From: Oscillospiraceae bacterium
Lineage (GTDB): Bacteria > Bacillota > Clostridia > Oscillospirales > Ruminococcaceae
Length of the DNA stretch: 15,881 nucleotides
Direction of reading: 5' to 3'
NCBI GenBank assembly: GCA_019420135.1
Contig: JAHZHS010000001.1
Coordinates: 28,246 to 44,126 of the forward strand
Part shown: positions 5,096 to 11,026 of the stretch, piece after piece
How the letters are laid out: the number at the start of each line of letters is the position of its first letter
Position numbering within the stretch: the stretch's first letter is position 1
Made by a program: the position numbers and the translations under genes
Notes under the pieces: model-generated
What the model was told of the DNA's origin: nothing
What the model saw: the letters and a program-made list of their open reading frames with translations, nothing else
Databases searched by the model: none

Positions 5096-7830
5096 GCCTT
5101 TTGCAGAACAATACCGAAGCCCTGAACCGGCTGCGCACTCTGGACAGGGCCGCCCTGGAAGAGGTGTTCGGCCCCTGGACCGCCGCACCCCGGGTGGTGG
5201 GCGCCCTGTACAATGCCGACACCGACGGCATGAAGAACATGCTGCTCCATGTCAATCCCGCCGGTGTGGTGGCCGGCCTGAAGATCGCCGCCGCCCTCAC
5301 CGGCGCCGCCGACGCGGTGCTGGTGGTGCGGGAGGACTTTGACCCCCAGGAACTGCTGGCCGACGCCGGCATCGTGGACCTGCCCCTCACCGTGAGCCGG
5401 GCGGCCCTGGTGAACAAGATGGCCTACAAGGGCGCCAGACTGCTGGCGCTGGATGAGCTGGCCGCCCTGTCCGACCGGCTGCTGGGGGGTACCCCCGGCG
5501 TGCTGGTGGCCCTGGACGGGGACCTGCCCACAGAGGAGGACCCCGCCCGCCCCGTCGCTGACTATGTGGGGGAGTGCAGGGGCATCCTGGCCGGGCACCG
5601 GTTTTATAGTGCCGGTCAGCTGGCCGGCCTGACCCTGGGGGAGGTGGCGGGCCGCTCCGGCGCTCTCCATCGCCTCACCGACGCCCACTGCCCCGTCCAT
5701 GAGGCCCAGGCCCAGCTCACCGCCCTGCGGGGCCAGAGCTGCGGCAAGTGCACCTTCTGCCGGGAGGGCCTCTACCAGCTGAGCTGTATCTTTGAGGATG
5801 TATCCACCGGCCGGGCCAAGCCCGCCGATCTGGACCTGGCAAAAGAGATCGGCACCGCCATGACCACCTCCTGCAACTGCACCCTGGGGGAGGAGGCCGC
5901 CCTGCCGGTGCTCACCGCTCTGGAGGCCTTTGACAGCGAGGTCCAGGCCCACGTCCGCCGCAAGGAATGTGCCGCCGGCGCCTGCCTGGCCCTGACCCAG
6001 TTCTATGTGGACCCCAGGCTCTGCCAGGGCAGCGGCGCCTGCGTGGAAGCCTGCCCTGCCCACTGCATCGAGGGCGGCAAGGGCCTGGTGGCCGTCATCG
6101 ACGGCTTTGACTGCACCCGCTGCGGACAGTGCCTGGAGGTCTGCCAGAATGGTGCCGTCAAGCGCACCTCCGGCCGCCTGCCCAAGCTGCCCGATGCCCC
6201 CATCCCCGTGAAGGGCGCTGCTGTGCCCGCCGGCGGGGAGGAGGACCAGCCGGTCACCCGCACCCCGGCCAAGCGCAAGCGCGTCTTTGCCGCGGTGGGA
6301 ACTCCCGCGCCCGCCCAAACCGCTGCGGCGGCCCCCAAGGCCGAGCAGCCCAAACCTGTTGAGGTGAAGATCATGAAAACCATCGAGACCGATGTTGTCA
6401 TTGTTGCCGGCGGCCCCGCCGGCCTGGCTGCCGCCGTCACCGTGGGCGAGCAGGGCCTGAAGTCCGTCATGCTGGAAAAGTCCAGCGCCACCGGCGGTGC
6501 AGCCAATATGGGCATGGGCCCCCTGGGCATCGACACCAAGATCCAGCGCGCCCAGTTCAATAACATCAGTGTGGAGCAGGCGTTGCAGATGCACATGGAG
6601 TACACCCACTACCGGGTGGACGAGGACCTGGTCCAGACCTACTTCCACAAGAGTGCCGACACCATCGAGTGGCTGCAGGAGATGGGCGTGGAGTTCGCCG
6701 GTGCCTTCCGCTACTTCAAGGAGTCGGAGGCTACCTGGCACATTGTCAAGCCGGAGAACGGCGTCATCGGCCCCCGGGCGGCGGGCGCCATGGTCAAGGT
6801 GCTGACCCAGCGGGCCAAGGAGCTGGGCTGCGACATCCTCACCGAGACCCCTGCCACCAAACTGATTGTGGAGAACGGCAAGGTCTGCGGCGCTGTGGCC
6901 GTGGACAAGGAGGGCAACGGCATTGAGGTCCGGGGCAAGGCGGTGCTGGTGGCCACCGGCGGCTTCGGCAACAACCCCGAGATGATCGAGAAGGAGTTCG
7001 GCCTGCACATCGGCAAGGACTACTTCCCCTTCCGCATTCCCGGCATCACCGGCGATGGCCTGAAGATGATGTGGGAGGTGGGCGCCGAGAAGTTCGGCCA
7101 GAACATCGAGGCCATCTACCAGCTGCCCGACAACCTGAACTGGTTCTTGCTGGACGCGGTGCTGCGCCAGCCCAACCTGATGATCAACCAGCTGGGCGAC
7201 CGCTTCATGAACGAGGGCGACCTGGGCAACACCACCTATGCGGGCAATGCCATCGCCCTGCAGCCGGGCAACTACGGCTACTGCATCATGGACGAGGGCA
7301 TCCTCAAGCAGTACAAGAAAAACGGTCCCGACATCGTGGACATCGTCCACCCGGCGGAGGCCTTCCTGAACTTTGAGGGCCAGGCCAAGCTGGCGGTGGA
7401 GCAGGGCTACGAAGCCTACTTTGAGGCCGAGACCATCCCCGAGCTGGCAGAAAAGCTGGGCATCGACGCCGACAAGCTGCAGGCTACCATCGACGACTAC
7501 AACGCCATGTGCCGCTGCGGCGTGGACAGCCAGTTCCACAAGCCCCAGAAATACCTGCACCCCATCACCGGCAAGGGCAAGTACCTGGTGGGCAAGTACT
7601 ACCTGGGCGCCTACGGTACCGTGGGCGGCGTCCGGGTCAACAAGTACTGCGAGGTGCTGAACAAGGATCACCTGCCCATCGAGGGCCTGTACAGCGCCGG
7701 CTCCGACGCCAACACCCTCTACGGCGACAGCTACAACTTCACTCTGCCCGGCAACTCCATGGGCTTTGCCGTCAACTCCGGCCGCATGGCCGGCGAGGCC
7801 ATGGCCCAGTACATTGCCGACTGCCAGTAA
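5092..7830 (+). CDS. NuoF-like / ferredoxin / fumarate reductase-like FAD fusion
   Basis: 912 residues, cytoplasmic, no signal peptide. Residues 1-300 resemble the later part of NuoF/HndC: YNADTDG at 40-46 sits where NuoF has its NADE motif, and C217, C220, C223 (SCGKCTFCREG) with C261/C263 would bind the 4Fe-4S cluster. The FMN/NADH glycine-rich GRGGAGFP segment is absent. Residues 305-355 hold two ferredoxin motifs; in the first the second Cys is S314, the second is complete (C341, C344, C347, C351). Residues 362-425 are a Pro/Ala/Lys linker. Residues 428-912 are an FAD_binding_2 domain of the fumarate reductase/ketosteroid dehydrogenase class, with AGGPAG at 439-444, ATGGFG at 621-626 and GTVGG at 842-846. 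Electrons probably arrive from the 706-residue partner (ATGA overlap) and reduce an organic acceptor. It is unlikely to be a true fumarate reductase. Confidence 0.85.
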   Translation: MSLLQNNTEALNRLRTLDRAALEEVFGPWTAAPRVVGALYNADTDGMKNMLLHVNPAGVVAGLKIAAALTGAADAVLVVREDFDPQELLADAGIVDLPLTVSRAALVNKMAYKGARLLALDELAALSDRLLGGTPGVLVALDGDLPTEEDPARPVADYVGECRGILAGHRFYSAGQLAGLTLGEVAGRSGALHRLTDAHCPVHEAQAQLTALRGQSCGKCTFCREGLYQLSCIFEDVSTGRAKPADLDLAKEIGTAMTTSCNCTLGEEAALPVLTALEAFDSEVQAHVRRKECAAGACLALTQFYVDPRLCQGSGACVEACPAHCIEGGKGLVAVIDGFDCTRCGQCLEVCQNGAVKRTSGRLPKLPDAPIPVKGAAVPAGGEEDQPVTRTPAKRKRVFAAVGTPAPAQTAAAAPKAEQPKPVEVKIMKTIETDVVIVAGGPAGLAAAVTVGEQGLKSVMLEKSSATGGAANMGMGPLGIDTKIQRAQFNNISVEQALQMHMEYTHYRVDEDLVQTYFHKSADTIEWLQEMGVEFAGAFRYFKESEATWHIVKPENGVIGPRAAGAMVKVLTQRAKELGCDILTETPATKLIVENGKVCGAVAVDKEGNGIEVRGKAVLVATGGFGNNPEMIEKEFGLHIGKDYFPFRIPGITGDGLKMMWEVGAEKFGQNIEAIYQLPDNLNWFLLDAVLRQPNLMINQLGDRFMNEGDLGNTTYAGNAIALQPGNYGYCIMDEGILKQYKKNGPDIVDIVHPAEAFLNFEGQAKLAVEQGYEAYFEAETIPELAEKLGIDADKLQATIDDYNAMCRCGVDSQFHKPQKYLHPITGKGKYLVGKYYLGAYGTVGGVRVNKYCEVLNKDHLPIEGLYSAGSDANTLYGDSYNFTLPGNSMGFAVNSGRMAGEAMAQYIADCQ
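6361..6375 (+). promoter_or_regulatory. Internal ribosome binding site and start before the FAD domain
   Basis: GAGGTGA (6361-6367) lies five bases before an in-frame ATG at 6373 (residue 428), exactly where the FAD domain begins with MKTIETDVVIVAGGPAGL, the usual N-terminus of a stand-alone flavoprotein. This could be a relic of gene fusion or a working second start giving a 485-residue FAD protein from the same mRNA. Confidence 0.45.
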
Positions 7831-7842
7831 CGGGGGCAGACC

Positions 7843-8364
7843 ATGAGCAAACGTGCGGAAACCCTGACCCTGGCCTTCTGCATCGCCCTGCTGCCGCCCC
7901 TTTGGGCGGTGGCGGCACCCTACGTGGGGGTGACCACCGGGGCGGTGGCCCTGATCTGCGCCGGACTCTGCGCCGCCAACGGGGACAAGGCCGCCGACGC
8001 CCCCAAAATCTCCGCCGGCTTCCTGTTGGGGGATTTCTGGGCCTGGCTGGCCCTGGTCCTCATGGACAAAATGCCCTGGAACCCGGACTTTGAGGTGTTC
8101 ATTACCCTCTTTGTCATGGGCGGGCTGGCAGTGATCCTTTCGGGGATCTTTCCCCGGTGGATTTTCTGCCCCGCCTGGCTCTGCGGCTGGGCCATCGGCC
8201 TCACCATCATGACCCCGGTGGGACTGGCGTCGGTGGGGACCCTGCCCATCCAGATCGGCGTGGCCATGCTGGCAGGGGTCTGGTACGTGGGGGTATTCTT
8301 GAACATTGTGCGGGGCAGACTGCTGGCCCTCTGGACCAGACATCACCCCGCGGGAAAGGAGTAA
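7843..8364 (+). CDS. DUF1097-like membrane protein (YcdZ type)
   Basis: 173 residues, largely hydrophobic, with about six likely membrane segments near residues 8-28, 31-46, 60-77, 84-104, 106-125 and 134-156, and a short basic C-terminal tail. The layout, with GVTTGAVALICAGLCAANGDK and a late glycine-rich helix pair, resembles DUF1097 proteins such as E. coli YcdZ, whose function is unknown. It lies 12 bases after the 912-residue flavoprotein gene and six before the PhlG-like gene, so it belongs to the operon. The ribosome site (GGGGGCAG) is weak, suggesting low expression or translational coupling. Uptake or export of the pathway's substrate or product is a guess from context. Nothing suggests a quinone site or haem: there are no conserved membrane His pairs. 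Confidence 0.7.
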   Translation: MSKRAETLTLAFCIALLPPLWAVAAPYVGVTTGAVALICAGLCAANGDKAADAPKISAGFLLGDFWAWLALVLMDKMPWNPDFEVFITLFVMGGLAVILSGIFPRWIFCPAWLCGWAIGLTIMTPVGLASVGTLPIQIGVAMLAGVWYVGVFLNIVRGRLLALWTRHHPAGKE

Positions 8365-8370
8365 ATCGCC

Positions 8371-9165
8371 ATGAGCAAAAAAGTGGGCGTCAGCCGGGAA
8401 GAAAGGAATCTTCCCTATTACAAATTCTTCACCCGTCCCCTGGCCCAAGTGCCGGCGGAAAAGCTGGCCATTCTGGCCGGCGGCCCCAGCAAGGTGCGTG
8501 CAGTGCCGTTTGAGCAGCGCAACCTCTTTCTGAAAGGGGAGGACAAGGACTACTGCCAGATCGGCTACGGCGTGGCCGAGGACGGCACCGCCTTTGTCTG
8601 CAACGAGACCTACATGCCCGGCGTCACCGGGGAGATGATGGACTGGTGGTTCCCCTGGCACAGCGTGGGCAGCGACCTGCGCTACAAGATCTGGGACCCG
8701 GAGGATCATTACTTTGCTCGGGCCGACCGCTGCGACTATGTCTGCGACCCGGCGGTCCCCATGAACCAGAAAACCTGGGGCGTCAACCACTACATCATCG
8801 AGGATGTGGGCCCCGGTCCCGAGTTCTTGAAACTCTGCTTCAAGAGCCCGGCGGATTTCGGCTATGACCCGGCGGTGGTGGGCACCGATGTCTGCCAGTC
8901 GATGGTCTGCGCCATCGGCGAGGGCGGCTGCCCCGCCGCCATGACCCACAAGTGGTATCCCTGCCAGGATGGCATCCTCTTTGTATCCCGGTTCTGGATC
9001 GGCTATGCCCTGGTGGAGGGCGAGTTCCGCAAGATCCTGCCCGAGGGCGCCCGGGTACCCGATATCGTTCCCAAGGGCCTCTTCGCCCACAACATCAAGG
9101 AATTCACCAATCTGGCGTCGATCCTGCCCGAACTGTACAAAGAATTCGGCAGCCAGCCGCTGTAA
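8371..9165 (+). CDS. PhlG/phloretin hydrolase-like C-C bond hydrolase
   Basis: 264 residues, soluble. It resembles the family of 2,4-diacetylphloroglucinol hydrolase PhlG and gut phloretin hydrolase Phy, zinc enzymes that cleave the bond between an acyl group and a phenolic ring; family length is about 270-295. Supporting features are MMDWWFPWH (H97), IWDPEDHY (H113), NHYIIEDVG (H140, E144) and a C-terminal H240-x3-E244 (HNIKE) followed by a helix, which fits the His/Glu zinc ligands near the family's C-terminus. I cannot assign every ligand without an alignment. AAGGAG overlaps the stop of the DUF1097 gene, so translation is probably coupled. It is the last gene before the terminator at 9176. 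Phloretin, another dihydrochalcone or an unrelated acylphenol or ketone are all possible substrates. Confidence 0.75.
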   Translation: MSKKVGVSREERNLPYYKFFTRPLAQVPAEKLAILAGGPSKVRAVPFEQRNLFLKGEDKDYCQIGYGVAEDGTAFVCNETYMPGVTGEMMDWWFPWHSVGSDLRYKIWDPEDHYFARADRCDYVCDPAVPMNQKTWGVNHYIIEDVGPGPEFLKLCFKSPADFGYDPAVVGTDVCQSMVCAIGEGGCPAAMTHKWYPCQDGILFVSRFWIGYALVEGEFRKILPEGARVPDIVPKGLFAHNIKEFTNLASILPELYKEFGSQPL

Positions 9166-9175
9166 AATGTCCAAC

Positions 9176-9210
9176 AAAAAGCCGGACCTCGCAAGGGGTC
9201 CGGCTTTTTG
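9176..9210 (+). terminator. Operon terminator after the PhlG-like gene
   Basis: AAAAA, then GCCGGACC (9181-9188), an 8-base loop, GGTCCGGC (9197-9204) and TTTTT. It begins 10 bases after the PhlG-like stop and closes the rightward operon. The flanking A and T runs make it usable in both directions. Confidence 0.9.
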
Positions 9211-9590
9211 TATGCCGAAATTCCCTCGCTAGGCGAGTGGTTCAAACGGCGTAAAGAGAATCAAGAGTATTGAAGCGGAGGGATGCCCGGACCGCATCCC
9301 CATGCGGATCGAGATACCGCCGAAGATACCGGCGGCAAATAACACAACCTCTGCGGCTGGCAGGCCGTACTTGCGCGACGTGACGCGCAAGCCAGTATTC
9401 CGGGGCTGTGCCTGCATATGATTTCCCGGGGAATATGGGGTTTTATCGTCCGTCGCATCGCTGTTTTTTTTGCAGAGGCCCTGACATTCTTCCTCCTGTG
9501 CGGAATCTTATGTCCTTCTATCATGCAAGAGTTCCCAATTTCCCGCCAGACAAACGCTCATCCCTGTGTAAGTATAGTCGATGCCATAAA
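9211..9590. other. Orphan hairpin-rich spacer
   Basis: No gene is supported. Four short perfect inverted repeats fall within about 170 bases: CTCGC/GCGAG (9225-9237), CCGCAT/ATGCGG (9292-9307), CCGCC/GGCGG (9317-9335) and CTTGCGCG/CGCGCAAG (9370-9391). A 62-codon minus-strand frame (9229-9417) contains the hydrophobic-looking EVVLFAAGIFGGISIRMG but has no clear ribosome site; it may be a gene fragment or chance. Confidence 0.5.
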
Positions 9591-9624
9591 TAAAAAGAGC
9601 AGCATCCACAAAGATGCTGCTCTT
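9587..9624 (-). terminator. tRNA-Arg terminator
   Basis: A perfect 12-base-pair stem (9595-9606 with 9613-9624, loop CACAAA) begins within the encoded CCA end. On the minus strand it is followed by TTTTTATTTAT. It is the standard end of a single tRNA transcript. Confidence 0.9.
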
Positions 9625-9667
9625 GGTGCGGCCGGGGGGATTCGAACCTCTGGCCTTTGGAGTCGGA
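9592..9667. repeat. Right copy of tRNA-Arg 3'/terminator direct repeat
   Basis: Same-orientation partner of 963-1036, covering the terminator and the 3' half of the tRNA through the anticodon region. Together the pair flanks about 8.6 kb containing the TetR-to-PhlG-like genes. This copy is joined to the complete tRNA. Confidence 0.8.
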
Positions 9668-9700
9668 GTCCAACGCTCTATCCAGCTGAGCTACGACCGC
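9624..9700 (-). tRNA. tRNA-Arg (anticodon CCG)
   Basis: 77 bases including an encoded CCA. On the minus strand: acceptor GCGGTCG/CGGCCGC (seven pairs with one G-U), D arm GCTC/GAGC, anticodon stem TTGGA/TCCAA around loop CTCCGAC giving CCG (reads CGG, Arg), a five-base variable loop, T loop TTCGAAT, discriminator A. The T stem is odd: AGAGG opposite CCCCC leaves two A-C mispairs (positions 49-65 and 51-63). All other arms are intact, with a promoter upstream and terminator downstream, so I call it functional, with that reservation. Confidence 0.92.
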
Positions 9701-9756
9701 ACAAAATCCGGACGGCAGAAAGGCAATCTCTTGCTTTCCTCAGGCCGGTAACATAT

Positions 9757-9785
9757 ATTATAACAAAGATTCCGGCAAAAAGCAA
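9757..9785 (-). promoter_or_regulatory. tRNA-Arg promoter
   Basis: On the minus strand TTGCTT (9785-9780), 17 bases, then a perfect TATAAT (9762-9757). Transcription would start near 9750, about 50 bases before the mature tRNA 5' end. Confidence 0.75.
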
Positions 9786-9792
9786 TCAAAAA

Positions 9793-9821
9793 ATGACGAG
9801 ATGTTCCCCTTGCTGTATAAC
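9793..9821 (+). promoter_or_regulatory. Promoter of the choloylglycine hydrolase-family gene
   Basis: ATGACG (9793-9798), 17 bases, then TATAAC (9816-9821). It is back to back with the tRNA promoter, the two -35 boxes being only seven bases apart. A start near 9828 would leave a leader of about 73 bases. Confidence 0.5.
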
Positions 9822-9876
9822 GGAACGGAGAGCGGTTCAGAATTCTACCAAAAACAGGCGTGCGGAAGCCGTTCCG
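9821..9876 (+). repeat. Leader inverted repeat before the amidase gene
   Basis: CGGAACGG (9821-9828) and CCGTTCCG (9869-9876) are perfect complements 40 bases apart, running from the predicted transcript start to just before AGGAGG. If transcribed from its first base, the stem would close off most of the leader but leave the ribosome site free. Confidence 0.35.
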
Positions 9877-9900
9877 CGCGCAGAAACAGGAGGTCTTGAC

Positions 9901-11019
9901 ATGGCACAGTGCAAACAAAATGCGGGATATCCGGAATTTTCGGCAGCCATGGGGGCGGGATGCAGCGCCATCTGCTGGCCGGGCGGGATCGGGCGGCATC
10001 TCTACGGCCGCAACCTGGACTTTGACCGACTGGCAAAAGGAACGGGCATCCTGTTTGTGCCGGGAGACCTTGCCTACCAGTGCTGTATCGACGCCGCCGA
10101 CGACCGCCCCGCCGAGCACTTCCGCAGCCGCTATGCCGTCATGGGGATGGGTCTGATGCTTCCCGGCGGGACGGCAGCCCTCTACGACGGCATCAACGAA
10201 AAAGGCCTGATGGGCGCCCAGCTCTATTACCGGGGATTCGCTCACTTTGACCCGCCCTGTGATCAGGGGACCCGGCTGCAGCCGCCTCTGCTGGTGACGC
10301 ATCTGCTGTCCCAGTGTTCCACTGTGGAGGAGGCCGTGCGCCTTCTGCAGGAGGAAGTGACCCTCTGCGGGGTGCCGCTTCTGGGCACCGTGCCGCCGCT
10401 GCACTGGATGTTCTCCGACCGGGGCGGGGAGGCCGTCATCCTGGAACCGGATGCCGACGGGCTGCACATCTACCGCAATACCATGGGCGTCATGACCAAC
10501 AGCCCCGGCTATCCCTGGCACCGCACCCATCTTTTGTGCTTTTCCGGCGTTCAGGACGCCGACCGGGGAGCATTGCACTTTGGTCCGGAAGTGATCGAGT
10601 CCTGCTTCTCGGGCAGCGGATGTTCCGGCCTGCCGGGAGACTGGAGTTCTCCCTCCCGGTTCGTCCGTCTGGCCTTTTTGCAGAAATACGCCCAGCCCGG
10701 CGCCGACGAGGCCGCCGACGTGACAAACCTGTTCCACGCCCTGCAGAGCGCCGCCTTCCCTCTGGGAATGGTGCGGGTGGAGCAGGCCCCTGCCGCGGCC
10801 CACGACGCCGACATCCGGCCTTTTGACTACACGGTCTACAGCGGCGTCATGTGCGCCGAGTCGCTGTGCTATTACTGGACCAGCTACGAAAACCAGCGGA
10901 TCCAGGGCGTCTCCATGCGAGATTTGCAAAAGGACGGTGTTGTCCGCCGGTTTGACCTGGGCCGCGCACCGGATATTTTGCTCCATGCATCCGGGGAAGG
11001 ACAAGCCTTGACCGAGTAA
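9901..11019 (+). CDS. Choloylglycine hydrolase-family Ntn amidase
   Basis: 372 residues of the bile salt hydrolase / penicillin V acylase family, which hydrolyses linear amides with an N-terminal Cys. C21 starts CSAICWPGGIG and is followed at the family spacing by R37 and D40 (GRNLD); N99 (DGINEKGL), N200 (VMTNSPG) and R253 (SSPSRFVR) match the other active-site positions. The ATG at 9901 has AGGAGG seven bases upstream, so the nucleophile lies behind a 20-residue N-terminal stretch that must be removed autocatalytically; most bile salt hydrolases need only lose Met. There is no signal peptide, so it is probably cytoplasmic. Conjugated bile salts, penicillin V-like amides, N-acyl amino acids or acyl-homoserine lactones are all possible substrates; sequence alone does not decide. 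Confidence 0.85.
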   Translation: MAQCKQNAGYPEFSAAMGAGCSAICWPGGIGRHLYGRNLDFDRLAKGTGILFVPGDLAYQCCIDAADDRPAEHFRSRYAVMGMGLMLPGGTAALYDGINEKGLMGAQLYYRGFAHFDPPCDQGTRLQPPLLVTHLLSQCSTVEEAVRLLQEEVTLCGVPLLGTVPPLHWMFSDRGGEAVILEPDADGLHIYRNTMGVMTNSPGYPWHRTHLLCFSGVQDADRGALHFGPEVIESCFSGSGCSGLPGDWSSPSRFVRLAFLQKYAQPGADEAADVTNLFHALQSAAFPLGMVRVEQAPAAAHDADIRPFDYTVYSGVMCAESLCYYWTSYENQRIQGVSMRDLQKDGVVRRFDLGRAPDILLHASGEGQALTE

Positions 11020-11026
11020 ATCCCAC

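Noticed and set aside
2903..5188. 761-codon minus-strand frame opposite the NuoG/GltD-like gene
   Set aside because: Same codon-bias artefact; the plus-strand frame has full domain motifs and a ribosome binding site.
6373..7830. Fumarate reductase or urocanate reductase as a firm name for the FAD domain
   Set aside because: The residues that bind and protonate the carboxylate substrates are not visible at the expected positions, and there is no flavin-transfer FMN_bind domain or haem domain.
5062..9177. 1371-codon open frame on the minus strand opposite the two large flavoprotein genes and downstream genes
   Set aside because: It is a by-product of G/C-ending codons in the real plus-strand genes. 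The translation is Gly/His/Leu/Ala-rich with no known domain, and it crosses several real gene boundaries.
1037..9591. Integrase, transposase or excisionase for the proposed insertion
   Set aside because: I looked for one in both strands of the island and flanks and saw none; the insertion idea rests only on the tRNA repeats and gene content.
9418..9900. Upstream extension of the amidase frame to 9418
   Set aside because: It translates the tRNA-Arg and its promoter; the ATG at 9901 with AGGAGG is the credible start.
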